31,520 nt of DNA from a virus. Below the pieces are notes generated by a model that worked only from the letters and a program-made list of their open reading frames with translations, made no database searches and was not told the origin of the DNA. The stretch is from positions 1-31,520 of IMG/VR virus record IMGVR_UViG_3300047470_000340; one strand, 5' to 3'. Positions 21,957-30,400 of the stretch are shown in pieces (position 1 is the stretch's first letter; the number at the start of each line of letters is the position of its first letter). A program made the translations under genes and the position numbers.

Positions 21957-24900
21957 TTACCGGCGATTGATTAGCTGACGGGCGGGGCCGTTTTGTTTGA
22001 GGTCCTTGAGCATCATCTGGTAGCCGCCTTCGGCACCACGTCGCGCCGCCTCCTGGATACGGGCGAGCGTGGCTTCGTCAGCATTGCCCTGTACGGTGAT
22101 GTGCTGCGTGATTCCGCCAACGGACACTGTTGCAGTGGATTCAGCTGCTGACGCCCCTGATCCACCAATGGCCCGAACGCCGAGCGACCCATCAGCCGCC
22201 CGAGTCAGCGGCATGATTGCCTCGGGGCCGGCTTCCGCGAAGATGCCGGCGCCCTTGGCGAAGGCGAAGGTCTGCGGCGTGTCGTAGACACCGCCAGAAT
22301 ACGATGACAGGCTGGCAGAGCTGTAGACACCACCTTTGGCGTTGGCCACCATCGCACCTTCGCTGAAGCCGGTCATGGCTCCGCTGCCAGCCCCCCAACC
22401 CGTGAATGCGCTGAATGCACTGCTGAGGAAGCCCGCAGCGGCTTGTCTGACCTGAATGCGGATCAAATCCTCAATAATCGAGTCAGCCATATCCTTGAAG
22501 GACAGCTTCCCCGTTTTAACGAAGTCGACGATGCCATCCTCCAGCCCACTAAAGGCACTGGTGAAAAGCTGCTTGGTTTGGCCGGCAACATCGGCAGCCT
22601 GGTCAACGTAGTCCTGCAGTGCATCCGCCGCACCGTTTGACCAGTTGGACTGGGCGGTATCCACTTGGCTGAAGTAGGTCTGTTGGGCAGCCAGCCGCTT
22701 GCCGAGCTCATCCTGCAGAACTTTCGTCTCGCTGGCATAGAGCTCTGGCGAAATCTGTCCGGTGTTGCGTTGTTCGTTCAAGCTGGCCAAGTCAGCCGCG
22801 TACTTTTGCCGAAGCGCCAGATCTGCACGCATCCGGTCCCGGGCCTTGTCGCCCATGCCGATGCCGGCCAGTTCCTGATCGAAACCGTCCTGCGTGGTCT
22901 GGGTGCCAGTGGCCTGCGCCGCCTTGAAGGCCGTTAGCTTCAGATCGTCTTCATTGGCCTTCTTGATCCTGTTCAGCGCGTCGAGCTCGGCGGCCATGCC
23001 CAGCAACCGTTTTTTCTGCGCCTCGGTCAGCTTGCCGAGCTTGCCCTCCTGCAGCTCGAAGGAAAGCTTCGCAACCTCGGTGGCATCCTTCTGCTTTTCA
23101 CCGGTAGTGTTTATCAGCTCGATCTGACGTTTGTAGCCTTCCTCGGTCGACTCAAATGACTTGAGCTGCTGCTTGGCGGCTGACTCACCTTCGCTGGCGT
23201 TCTTCTTTGAGGCCTTGGTTGCGGCATCATCCGCCGCTTTCTGGGCGTCTTTGGCAGCAGCAGCCGAACGGATGGCGACAATCATGCCTTCCGTGAGGTC
23301 AGTGTTTTCCTCAATGAATCGGTTTGCAGCGGCGAGACTGGTTTTGTCCTGAGCGGCGCCAAGTTGCTTCTGCAGTTGATCGAGGTATGCCTGGCCGACA
23401 CCAGCCGCTTTCGCTTTGGCGGCTGCGTTTCCGCGCTCTGCACGCGTATTTTCGTCAGTCTCGCCGGTCAGGGCCGCAAAGGTCGCTCGTTGTTTATCAA
23501 GTTGCGCAGATAGTTCGGTGACGGGGCCTTGGCTTTCCTCAATGGCCTGTGCCATCGACTCAGTGACGCCAGGCATAACACGGAGCTGGTCAGCGACGGC
23601 CTTCCAGTCGACGGTCATACCGGCCGCCTGATCTTTGGAGGCTTTGCGCACCAGGTCCAGAGCGCTCTGCGCCTCCGCGGGCAGCGACGCCAGCCCTGTC
23701 ATTAGACCATCGGCACCGGCCGCACCCATGTTCCGGAGATCACTCTCGAACTGGTCAGCGATAGCCCCGGATTTCTGTCCGAGGCGAGATTGCATGTCGT
23801 CGATTTCCGACTTCAACTGGCGAAGCGTGACCGATTGGGTGGCCCGATTCAGCGCACCGAAGCGCTCGATCAGCTTATCGATGGGGTCGGCGAGATCACC
23901 GAGCTTATCCTCCAGCACGCTGGTGTTATCCCGCAACATCAGAAATGCCGTGGCCGCACCTATGGCGAGCGCTGCAATTCCTAACGGCCCGCCGAGGACG
24001 CCCATAATCACGCCGCTGGTGCGACTCAACCCGGCCTGGGCGACAGCCACAGCACTCGTCGCACGCGCCTCCACCATCCTGGCCTCGGCCAGCTGGATCG
24101 ACATTTGAGTCTGTACCGCGGTGCCGCGCGCAGCTAAGGCCTCTCTCTCGGCGAGAACCACCGAGGTTCGGGCCTTCTGCTGCTCGGCCTCAGCAGCGAG
24201 CAGAACAGCCGCGGCTTGCGCCTTTCGTGCGGCAGCATCTTTAAATGCGGCATATGTCGCCACGGCAGCGGAATTTGCGGCGCTCACCCCGTACCGGGTC
24301 AGGGCAGCGATAGCCGAAACAATGGCAATATCTGCCAAGGTTTCGAAGTTGTTGCCTAGGGCACTAATCCCCCCGCCTAAGACGCCGGTGAAATCAGCTG
24401 TCTCGTTCAGCCTGCCCATGTAGACGGTGAATGCGTTCGAGAGGTTTTGCACCGCATCGCGAACCGCGATGCTCATGCTGTCCGCCAGCATTCCGTTTGC
24501 CTCCGCAGACTTCTGCAGGCCTTCGGTTAGAACATCCAGGCCGAGCTGGCCCTGTGCACCGAGACTTCGGATTTCCTCGGCTGTTTTTCCGGTGGATTTT
24601 CTGAGGGTTTCTACGATCGTCGGCATCGCTGCCAGAATCGACTGCCAACCATCAGCTTCGACTTTTCCGGTTTGCAGCGCCTTGGAGTAGGCATCGATCG
24701 CTGAGCTGGCCTTATCGGCTGAAGCGGAGTTAGTCACCAGCAAAAAGCTGAAGCTGTCCATCACATCCAGAGCCTGGCCGGTGTCGTAGCCCATCGACTT
24801 CAAGCTGTCAGCGGTCCGGATGTATAGCTCTTGCGCTTCACTCAACGGGCGATAGGTGCGCTTGGCGGTCTCCAATAGACGCTGTTGCACCAGGTCATAT

Positions 24901-25205
24901 TCGCCGACACTGCTGGTGGCCATGCCGATTCGATCGGACATTTGACCGTAGGAGTCTGCCGCCTCGATGATTTTGCTGATAGATGCGGCCCCAATGGCCG
25001 CTGCCAGGGTGCTCTTGATCAATCCAGCGGCGCTTTCGGCGCTTTCACCCGCACGATCAAAGGCTTCGTCTATTTGCCCCAGGCTCTTATCGATTTTGCC
25101 GGACGCCTGGGCCACGCTGGAGTCCGCACGGGCCATTTCCTGACGGAGTTGCGCCGTGGTCGCTTCGATGCGAACCAGCATACCCTGGACATCAGTATCG
25201 GCCAT
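21957..25205 (-). CDS. tail tape measure protein (lambda gpH-like)
   Basis: 1082 aa from the ATG at 25205 (GGAG eight bases upstream); an upstream ATG at 25223 overlaps the terminator hairpin and is unlikely. It has the N-terminal tape-measure domain (about 70-260), long Ala-rich helices, a hydrophobic segment (GVIMGVLGGPLGIAALAIG...) and, near the end, the lambda-type C-terminal domain (FSGLEDGIVDFVKTGKLSFK, then MADSIIEDLIRIQVRQAAAG). The length suggests a tail of roughly 160 nm, using about 1.5 angstrom per residue. The protein fixes tail length and enters the cell during injection. Confidence 0.95.
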   Translation of the reverse strand: MADTDVQGMLVRIEATTAQLRQEMARADSSVAQASGKIDKSLGQIDEAFDRAGESAESAAGLIKSTLAAAIGAASISKIIEAADSYGQMSDRIGMATSSVGEYDLVQQRLLETAKRTYRPLSEAQELYIRTADSLKSMGYDTGQALDVMDSFSFLLVTNSASADKASSAIDAYSKALQTGKVEADGWQSILAAMPTIVETLRKSTGKTAEEIRSLGAQGQLGLDVLTEGLQKSAEANGMLADSMSIAVRDAVQNLSNAFTVYMGRLNETADFTGVLGGGISALGNNFETLADIAIVSAIAALTRYGVSAANSAAVATYAAFKDAAARKAQAAAVLLAAEAEQQKARTSVVLAEREALAARGTAVQTQMSIQLAEARMVEARATSAVAVAQAGLSRTSGVIMGVLGGPLGIAALAIGAATAFLMLRDNTSVLEDKLGDLADPIDKLIERFGALNRATQSVTLRQLKSEIDDMQSRLGQKSGAIADQFESDLRNMGAAGADGLMTGLASLPAEAQSALDLVRKASKDQAAGMTVDWKAVADQLRVMPGVTESMAQAIEESQGPVTELSAQLDKQRATFAALTGETDENTRAERGNAAAKAKAAGVGQAYLDQLQKQLGAAQDKTSLAAANRFIEENTDLTEGMIVAIRSAAAAKDAQKAADDAATKASKKNASEGESAAKQQLKSFESTEEGYKRQIELINTTGEKQKDATEVAKLSFELQEGKLGKLTEAQKKRLLGMAAELDALNRIKKANEDDLKLTAFKAAQATGTQTTQDGFDQELAGIGMGDKARDRMRADLALRQKYAADLASLNEQRNTGQISPELYASETKVLQDELGKRLAAQQTYFSQVDTAQSNWSNGAADALQDYVDQAADVAGQTKQLFTSAFSGLEDGIVDFVKTGKLSFKDMADSIIEDLIRIQVRQAAAGFLSSAFSAFTGWGAGSGAMTGFSEGAMVANAKGGVYSSASLSSYSGGVYDTPQTFAFAKGAGIFAEAGPEAIMPLTRAADGSLGVRAIGGSGASAAESTATVSVGGITQHITVQGNADEATLARIQEAARRGAEGGYQMMLKDLKQNGPARQLINRR

Positions 25206-25221
25206 GCCAATCTCCAAATAC

Positions 25222-25243
25222 AAAAAACCCGCCGAAGCGGGTT
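25222..25243 (-). terminator. intrinsic terminator between the membrane moron and the tape measure gene
   Basis: On the minus strand AACCCGC / GCGGGTT with a TTCG loop is followed by six T residues. It ends a transcript just before the tape measure start, so the membrane gene can be expressed without the tail genes or limit readthrough. Confidence 0.8.
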
Positions 25244-25260
25244 ATCAGAAAATAAAATAC

Positions 25261-25725
25261 TCACTCAATCCTGAGCTGAGTTGCTCGCCACATTTTGGTG
25301 GCTCTGTCGTATGACATTTTTGCAGTGTATCGATTGCGTATTGGGGCTCCGAATCCATTTTGAGCATCCACGTATGCCGACACATCAAAGGAGCAGCCAG
25401 GAAGCTCACCGACCTGCACTCCACGGTCATTTATATATGGGAATTCTGCGGTGCTTGGAGCCTTCAGTCGTTGCTTAACGAAGTTTTGGGACATGACAAA
25501 GGCCATTGTTGTGTTGCTGCAGTCCTTGATGGCTTGTTCTTCATCTCGCTTAGGGCTGGAGCTCCAACTGAAATACCAGACCCACACCACAACAACAGCG
25601 ATCGCGGCGACCGACAGAGCTATCCTGATGTTTGTTTCAGACCCTCTTTCACTTGCCATGACCTTACAAACAACACAGACAACAAAAATTATGGCGCCGG
25701 TCAGAAGTAACATGAGAAAGGCCAT
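25261..25725 (-). CDS. membrane protein of unknown function (moron in the tail operon)
   Basis: 154 aa from ATG 25725 (AGGG about nine bases upstream); the longer reading to 25869 begins with Arg-rich sequence and overlaps the chaperone frame. Two membrane helices occur, near 2-21 (MLLLTGAIIFVVCVVC) and 33-52 (IRIALSVAAIAVVVVWVWYF), followed by a soluble domain: VKQRLKAPSTAEFP, and SAYVDAQNGFGAPIRNRYTA ahead of a last strand (WRATQLRIE). That C-terminal domain is found in many bacterial and phage membrane proteins; its role is unclear to me. AT-richer DNA, a possible -10 element (TACAAT) upstream and a terminator downstream mark it as a moron inserted between chaperone and tape measure. It may act in superinfection exclusion. 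Confidence 0.75.
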   Translation of the reverse strand: MAFLMLLLTGAIIFVVCVVCKVMASERGSETNIRIALSVAAIAVVVVWVWYFSWSSSPKRDEEQAIKDCSNTTMAFVMSQNFVKQRLKAPSTAEFPYINDRGVQVGELPGCSFDVSAYVDAQNGFGAPIRNRYTAKMSYDRATKMWRATQLRIE

Positions 25726-25774
25726 TATCAATATCCCTATTGTGAATTGAGCGGCGATTGTACACGTCGCCCTA

Positions 25775-26352
25775 TTATGTCGCCTGCCTCCCAGTAAGCG
25801 CCTGGCGCAGCTTGGCAGCGACAGTCGATGGCTTCGGCTTTTCCTTCGGCCCGGACGGCTTGCCGCCAAAGGGGTTTGTCATCTGCGACCACTCGATCCG
25901 CGCGTCCATCGCTAGAAATAACTCCGGGAGTGGCGTGCGCCACGCAGTTTCGGGCGACCACCCCAGCCAGCCCGTGGCCACCGCATACATCCGGTCAACG
26001 TAGCTGCCGTCCTCAACAGCGCTTACTCCTTCGCCGCCTTCTCCTTTCCCGGCACTGTACCCCGTGGGTTGTACAGCGCCGCTAGGTAACTGTTCAGCTG
26101 AACAGAGACTTCAACCACACCGGCCTGCCACACTTGTTCCTCGACCGCTTCAGCGTGCTTTCCAGCGAGGCCAGCACCAGCAGCAATAATTGCAGCGCAG
26201 CCCTCAACGCTAAGTGACGTGATGGCCTGGGCTGCGCCCCGCAATCCGCCAAAGCGCGCTTCGATCGAGCGAACAGCGGCCAAGGTTGGCAGCAGTTCAT
26301 AGCTCTCATCGCCCAGGGTGATGATGGTCGTACCGTGCAGGGTCTTGCTCAT
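25775..26352 (-). CDS. tail assembly chaperone GT fusion, made by -1 frameshift
   Basis: Ribosomes reading the G frame can slip back one base at GGGAAAG (26044-26050) and go on in the T frame to a stop at 25775, giving about 192 aa (103 from G, 89 from T). The T part contains GWLGWSPETAWRTPLPELFL, a pattern of tail-chaperone proteins. It has no good start of its own that would explain the open frame up to the slip site. In lambda, G and GT are both needed and bind the tape measure protein during tail assembly; the tape measure gene lies downstream here too, one gene further on. The frameshift itself is predicted, not shown. Confidence 0.82.
26023..26352 (-). CDS. tail assembly chaperone G
   Basis: 109 aa from ATG 26352 with AAGGA eight bases upstream. 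MSKTLHGTTIITLGDESYEL is followed by LPTLAAVRSIEARFGG, the pattern of GTA/TAC-type chaperones, then helices and a C-terminus GKEKAAKE. It lies between the tail tube and tape measure genes, as lambda G does. The C-terminal codons contain the slippery heptamer. The short form alone is expected to be the main product. Confidence 0.85.
   Translation of the reverse strand: MSKTLHGTTIITLGDESYELLPTLAAVRSIEARFGGLRGAAQAITSLSVEGCAAIIAAGAGLAGKHAEAVEEQVWQAGVVEVSVQLNSYLAALYNPRGTVPGKEKAAKE
26044..26050 (-). promoter_or_regulatory. -1 ribosomal frameshift slippery site GGGAAAG
   Basis: On the minus strand the heptamer is read as G GGA AAG in the G frame and slips to GGG AAA. It fits the X XXY YYZ rule and is the same heptamer used at the lambda G-T junction. 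It lies nine codons (including stop) before the end of G, and the -1 frame is open from here to 25775. Confidence 0.85.
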
Positions 26353-26392
26353 GGATCAATTCCTTGGAAGGTTGGGGCCGGAGCCCCACCGG

Positions 26393-26881
26393 TCACGTCG
26401 GGAGGATTTCAAGGATGTCGGAGTTGATGCCGATGGTGACATTGCGGCGCACCACGTTGTCAGCGGCACCGGCCGCGACGGTGTTGTTCATGACCTTGCC
26501 GCGCATGTAGAACGTGGTCGGGAGAATGGCCGGGGTTGCATCAGGATCGCCATCATTCAGGGTGACCTTGATGTTGTAGTCACCTTTGCTGCGATCCTTG
26601 TGGGCAACTTTAAGCTTGGCCTGTCCCAGGTCGCCGTTGTCCAGGCCCACGGTCAGCGTCAGGTCGCCCGCATCGGCGGTACCCTTGTATTTGCGAACAC
26701 GACCATCCCGCAGGGACGTGAAGTTCACGGAGCTGAAAGTGTCGCCGAATTCGCCGAGGTCTTCGATCTCGCCGACTTCGACATAGGTGTCGGCCTTGTA
26801 GAGCGCTTCGGTATCGGCGCCGTTCTTGCTGCCGATCGAGAATCGGCAGCCGGCGGCGGTATTGAGGTTGTCATCGGCCAT
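26393..26881 (-). CDS. major tail tube protein
   Basis: A 162-aa protein with a strong ribosome site (GGAGGAA). It has the tail-tube pattern: an N-terminal GCRFSIGSKNGADTEALY, then VEVGEIEDLGEFGDTFSSVN and LRDGRVRKYKGTADAGDLTL, later beta strands. It polymerises into the tail tube. Its place between the tail terminator and the chaperone genes matches lambda gpV. Confidence 0.9.
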   Translation of the reverse strand: MADDNLNTAAGCRFSIGSKNGADTEALYKADTYVEVGEIEDLGEFGDTFSSVNFTSLRDGRVRKYKGTADAGDLTLTVGLDNGDLGQAKLKVAHKDRSKGDYNIKVTLNDGDPDATPAILPTTFYMRGKVMNNTVAAGAADNVVRRNVTIGINSDILEILPT

Positions 26882-26934
26882 GGGGGTTCCTCCAAAGGCA
26901 CATTGGATAAAGCCGCGAGGCGGCCGGATTTAAA

Positions 26935-27321
26935 TTAATGAGTGGTGATAACGCGAACAGCGATCGAACCTTGATAGGTGACACCATCCGCATCGCGCTG
27001 AGCATCGGCCTGCTCAACTCTTACGGAGACAACCCGGCCAACTGTCAACGGTAACCGGCGCTCGTCCAAGGCTGCGACGATCTCGCCGTTGATCCGCTTC
27101 ACTTCCGCCTGGCCGTGTGCATCAGACCAAACCGACAGATAAATCATCCGGGTTTCGCGTTTACGGCCGGAGATGGGCCGAGTATTCACCGAGACTTCGC
27201 GATCAAACGAAATGTAAGGCATCGGCGTATCCATCGGAGCACCGTCGTACAAAGGACACGAAACCTCAGCTTCCAGTCGAGCAACCAGCGCAACCTGCAG
27301 TGCAGCAGAGGGGTCAGCCAT
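26935..27321 (-). CDS. tail terminator / DUF3168-like tail completion protein
   Basis: 128 aa from ATG 27321 (GAGGG ten bases upstream); this start overlaps the preceding gene by 8 bp. MADPSAALQVALVARLEAEV, VSCPLYDGAPMDTPMPYISF and a final beta strand (GSIAVRVITT) fit the DUF3168 / gpU-like tail completion proteins that cap the tail tube at the head-proximal end. It lies between HK97-gp10-like and tube genes. Confidence 0.82.
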   Translation of the reverse strand: MADPSAALQVALVARLEAEVSCPLYDGAPMDTPMPYISFDREVSVNTRPISGRKRETRMIYLSVWSDAHGQAEVKRINGEIVAALDERRLPLTVGRVVSVRVEQADAQRDADGVTYQGSIAVRVITTH

Positions 27322-27892
27322 TAGTAATGCCCTCACTCGCTTTGCTCAATGTCCTGGCCACGGCGGCACGGATATTGGCCAGGACAAATTCCCGATTCAC
27401 GGCCATTGCAGGTCGAAGCCATGGATGTGCGGGCCGAGCCGGAATATCCGGGTAGTTGCCGTAAAAGTGACCACCATCACTTTTGTTCTTGGTAGGTCGC
27501 TGGTTCAGGGCATTGCGGCGCCCCTTGAGTTGCGACTTATCCCGGTTGTTGATGTGCTCACCGCCGACGGCATTGGCATCAGCCCGTCGATAAAGCGCGC
27601 CGCTGTAACCCTTGGTGCCGTATTCAAGAAAGCGCAAATAGAAAAAACGTCGCATGTCCTTTTTACCCCGGATGCCGATCTGCGCATCCAGGCCGCTTTT
27701 GGAAACGAAGGTTCTCAAAGCAGACGCAGCGGCGCCGGTATCTTTCGGTACCGACTGCCGCATGGTGGTGAGTATCTGGTCCGCTGATTCCTGCATCGCC
27801 GGGACCAATTCGTTATCCATCTTTAAGTGAATGTTGCGCAATGTGCGCCGCAACTTGAAGTCACCGGACATGCGCGAGCGGCGAGCAACCAT
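27314..27892 (-). CDS. HK97-gp10-like tail completion protein
   Basis: 192 aa, start ATG 27892 with AAGGAG nine bases upstream. It has the HK97-gp10 pattern: ADQILTTMRQSVPKDTGAAA followed by the core strands, FFYLRFLEYGTKGYSG, and RPAHPWLRPAMAVNREFVL. Proteins of this family complete the head-tail joint. It carries a long insertion rich in Asn/Lys/Gly (INNRDKSQLKGRRN). Confidence 0.9.
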   Translation of the reverse strand: MVARRSRMSGDFKLRRTLRNIHLKMDNELVPAMQESADQILTTMRQSVPKDTGAAASALRTFVSKSGLDAQIGIRGKKDMRRFFYLRFLEYGTKGYSGALYRRADANAVGGEHINNRDKSQLKGRRNALNQRPTKNKSDGGHFYGNYPDIPARPAHPWLRPAMAVNREFVLANIRAAVARTLSKASEGITNG

Positions 27893-27897
27893 GACTA

Positions 27898-28065
27898 TTA
27901 CTCCTTGGCTGCTTCGGTCTTTTTGGCCACCGGCGACTCGACTACTTCGCGAACAAGCCCGCGATTGACCAGTTCGGCACCTGTCTTGGCATCGACAGTG
28001 AACTCCTCGCCTTTAGATTTTTCACCAGTGGCGCCGGACAGGTTGCCCAATGCAATTACTTTCAT
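27898..28065 (-). CDS. 55-aa phage protein, DUF7210-like
   Basis: A short gene from ATG 28065 to TAA 27898. The protein starts MKVIALGNLSGATGEKSKGE and continues EFTVDAKTGAELVNRGLVREV. The layout resembles small structural-cluster proteins of the DUF7210 type (a beta segment followed by a helix with an 'A..L...G' turn). It sits between the head closure and HK97-gp10 genes. Its last bases contain the ribosome site of the next gene. Function unknown. Confidence 0.75.
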   Translation of the reverse strand: MKVIALGNLSGATGEKSKGEEFTVDAKTGAELVNRGLVREVVESPVAKKTEAAKE

Positions 28066-28074
28066 GGTTCACCT

Positions 28075-28407
28075 CTAAGAATGGGGGACGTTTGAACAGA
28101 GGAGTCGAAGCATCGAGCGGGCGTTATCCGGCAATACCGCCTCGATGAGGTAGGTCATGGCGATACCGCCAACCACATGCACCAGGCGATTGCCTGCGAC
28201 TGCATCCGCGCGGGGTCGGATGCGAATTTCAGCTGACACAATCGCCTTCAATTGCTCAGCTACGGGTGCAATACGTCCGGTGGGCAGCGCGATATCAGCC
28301 CAAAGTTTGCCAATTTCTGCCCAGGTGACATCAAAGCCGGCAGATGAGTTTTTAACGCGCACCGGCTTTTGCATGGCACAACGGTGACGCAAGGATCCAG
28401 CTCTCAC
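28075..28407 (-). CDS. head closure protein, SPP1-gp16-like
   Basis: 110 aa from GTG 28407 (M)RAGSLRHRCAMQKPVRVKN; this start overlaps the TAG of the connector gene (TAGTG). The longer reading to 28533 lies inside the connector gene. The start RAGSLRHR, the W-x-D segment (GKLWADIALPTGR) and the following strands fit the head-tail joining (head closure) family. It seals the portal and is the tail docking point. Confidence 0.82.
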   Translation of the reverse strand: MRAGSLRHRCAMQKPVRVKNSSAGFDVTWAEIGKLWADIALPTGRIAPVAEQLKAIVSAEIRIRPRADAVAGNRLVHVVGGIAMTYLIEAVLPDNARSMLRLLCSNVPHS

Positions 28408-28748
28408 TACACCCCCCAGCCAATGCGATATGGCGTTAACAAAGATCGTGAACCCATGGGCAGCTCGGAAGAAATCGTACCCACGACGACATCTTCCCGG
28501 TTCGCGTAGAGACTGCCGGCGATCAGCAGGCATGCCGCGCGAATGGATGGATTGATAACAATTGGCTTGCTGCCAGCAGAGCCATCCGACATGGCTGCAG
28601 CAAGCGACAATTCATCCGCATAAAAGCGTCGGTTCAGAAACTGCGCCGCGCTGTCTTCAGCTGCGGTCAAGAGCAACTCAACATGCGCACGATCATCGTC
28701 TTCAGCGCGCAGGTGCTGCATCGCCTCTTCAGTTGGAATCGCGTTCAT
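28407..28748 (-). CDS. head-tail connector (gp6-like)
   Basis: 113 aa, helical: MNAIPTEEAMQHLRAEDDDR is followed by LLLTAAEDSAAQFLNRRFYA and INPSIRAACLLIAGSLYANR, the helix pattern of HK97 gp6-type connectors, which form a ring under the portal. It lies between the 108-aa gene and the head closure gene. Confidence 0.85.
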   Translation of the reverse strand: MNAIPTEEAMQHLRAEDDDRAHVELLLTAAEDSAAQFLNRRFYADELSLAAAMSDGSAGSKPIVINPSIRAACLLIAGSLYANREDVVVGTISSELPMGSRSLLTPYRIGWGV

Positions 28749-28749
28749 A

Positions 28750-29076
28750 TCAGGCCTTGGGATCGGTATCAGTCGCCAAGCCCTTTGCGATCAACAAAAG
28801 CGCTTCGTGTTTAGGTGAGGCATACCCCGCGCCGCCGGCCTGGCGGATTTCCTTTCCGTCCAGGTAACTGCGGACTGGATAGATCACCACCTGAGTGCCA
28901 GCGGTAGTATCAGCATCAAATGCTTGGGGGGTGAGTGGCGGTGAATTGACGACCGTTGAAGCAACCGTCGAAGCCTGATCGTCCGCAGGAGCAGAATTGA
29001 GGATGGTTTCCGCAACGGTATCAACCGCACCAGCGGCGTCGGTATCGGCGGGTTTTGCCTGGGGTCCGCGGGCCAT
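28750..29076 (-). CDS. 108-aa phage protein of unknown function
   Basis: The N-terminal 60 residues are low-complexity (Ala, Asp, Thr, Val) and probably disordered. The C-terminal part YPVRSYLDGKEIRQAGGAGY with a final helix (EALLLIAKGLATD) looks like a small folded unit. GGAG lies nine bases before ATG 29076. It follows the major capsid gene and is one base from the connector. It may be a head decoration or packaging accessory protein; this is only positional. Confidence 0.7.
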   Translation of the reverse strand: MARGPQAKPADTDAAGAVDTVAETILNSAPADDQASTVASTVVNSPPLTPQAFDADTTAGTQVVIYPVRSYLDGKEIRQAGGAGYASPKHEALLLIAKGLATDTDPKA

Positions 29077-29097
29077 TATCGTGTCTCCAAAAGAGTT

Positions 29098-29119
29098 AGA
29101 GCCGCCTTTTGGCGGCTCT
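29098..29119 (-). terminator. hairpin after the major capsid gene
   Basis: An 8-9-bp perfect stem (GAGCCGCC / GGCGGCTC) with a TTTT/AAAA loop is followed on the minus strand by TAACTCTTTT. The T-run is weak, so it may be a partial terminator or an mRNA-stabilising hairpin. Confidence 0.55.
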
Positions 29120-29137
29120 CCTTGATGTGGTCAAATT

Positions 29138-30331
29138 TTAAGGCGCGGCGACCAAGGACCCGGTCACAAACGCTTCAGGTCGATACACCGCAAACGCCAG
29201 TCGCTCCTCAGCACGGATGGTGACCATGTTGTTTTCGAAGTCCTTGTCGTTCTCTGTCGACACCAGCACTTCGATGCCCATGCGATCGAAGATCTGTGCA
29301 GCCAGGCTAAAAGCCCCCGTCAGGAACTGGTTCTGGACAATGGCCTGCGTTTCAACGACAGGCAGATTCCACAGCCGCGGAGAAGTGCCTTCTTGCGGCT
29401 TGCCGATGATGTAGCGGTTCTCGCCATCCTTGAGCAGTTCGATGGCGGCCCAGTCAATCGGGTTGAGCACGATGCCAGTGGACGGGAATTCGGCCAGCGT
29501 GGCCTGGAGCAGCGCCAGGCGAATGCGGTCAATGCGCTGTTCAGCTGCAACAGCGATGCCGGCGGGCGCCAGGTAGGCTTGAGCCTGCGGAATGATGCCG
29601 TGCAAATTGTTCCCGGTACCATTGCCGTAAAGCAGCTGAGCCTCCTCAGCCAGCAGCAAACCGTAACGGGCCCGGGCATCGATGTAGCTTTGCAAAGCGG
29701 CAGCGTCATCGAGGATTTGGCGGCTACCTTTGAACAGGTGCGCAATCGTACGCACGTTCGCGTTTTCCAAGCCGAAGGTCAGTTCGCTGTAAGGCTTGGC
29801 CAACCCCTCACCGACGATCGCGGCATTATTGGTGAAGCCGGTCTCGCGCACGTACTCGACCGCGTTGGAACCGGTGGTACCAGGGGCGACCAGATCACGG
29901 ATGGTCAGTCGACGCTGAGGTGCGAGAATGACACCGACGCGCTCCGCCGGTACCAGTGCGCCACCCGATGCAGGCGCCGAGGTTAGCGCAGCCCGCGGGA
30001 CCTCAACCCGGCGAGAGCCACGGAACGAGCTGCCCACACCCTCCTCCTGCATCTTGGCCGCCACCAACTGACCGGCAGATTGCTGAACTTCAGGATCGTG
30101 CTGCTTCCCGGCATTGACCAGTTTCTGCTCTGCCTCTTGCATGCGGGCTTGCAGTTCACCTTGCTTCAGGAGGAGTTCGTCCACCTTGCCGCGGGTTTCC
30201 GCCTGCATCTCACCGGAGGCTTTGATTTCCTTTTCGGTGCGCTCGGCATAGGTCTTGATCTGATCACCGACGGCTTTCAGGTCGGCCTGGGTTTGTTTCT
30301 GCGATGCTTCGATTTGGGAAAGATCTGGCAT
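29138..30331 (-). CDS. major capsid protein, HK97 gp5-like
   Basis: 397 aa from ATG 30331 (AAGGAA eight bases upstream); the upstream start at 30364 overlaps the terminator stem. Residues about 1-100 form a coiled-coil delta (scaffold) domain (QIEASQKQTQADLKAVGDQ and onward), followed by the HK97 fold: IRDLVAPGTTGSNAVEYVRE, and IVGEGLAKPYSELTF, and LLYGNGTGNNLHGI, and IVLNPIDWAAIELLKDGENR. The delta domain is normally cut off by the prohead protease encoded just upstream. The protein forms the head shell. Confidence 0.95.
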   Translation of the reverse strand: MPDLSQIEASQKQTQADLKAVGDQIKTYAERTEKEIKASGEMQAETRGKVDELLLKQGELQARMQEAEQKLVNAGKQHDPEVQQSAGQLVAAKMQEEGVGSSFRGSRRVEVPRAALTSAPASGGALVPAERVGVILAPQRRLTIRDLVAPGTTGSNAVEYVRETGFTNNAAIVGEGLAKPYSELTFGLENANVRTIAHLFKGSRQILDDAAALQSYIDARARYGLLLAEEAQLLYGNGTGNNLHGIIPQAQAYLAPAGIAVAAEQRIDRIRLALLQATLAEFPSTGIVLNPIDWAAIELLKDGENRYIIGKPQEGTSPRLWNLPVVETQAIVQNQFLTGAFSLAAQIFDRMGIEVLVSTENDKDFENNMVTIRAEERLAFAVYRPEAFVTGSLVAAP

Positions 30332-30350
30332 TGGGTATTCCTTCAGAAAT

Positions 30351-30374
30351 GAAAAAACCGCCACGCGGGCGGTT
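30351..30374 (-). terminator. intrinsic terminator between prohead protease and capsid genes
   Basis: On the minus strand AACCGCC / GGCGGTT with a 5-nt loop is followed by six T residues. It lies just before the capsid ribosome site. Confidence 0.75.
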
Positions 30375-30400
30375 AGTAATTGGTCTGCTGAGACAGTCGT

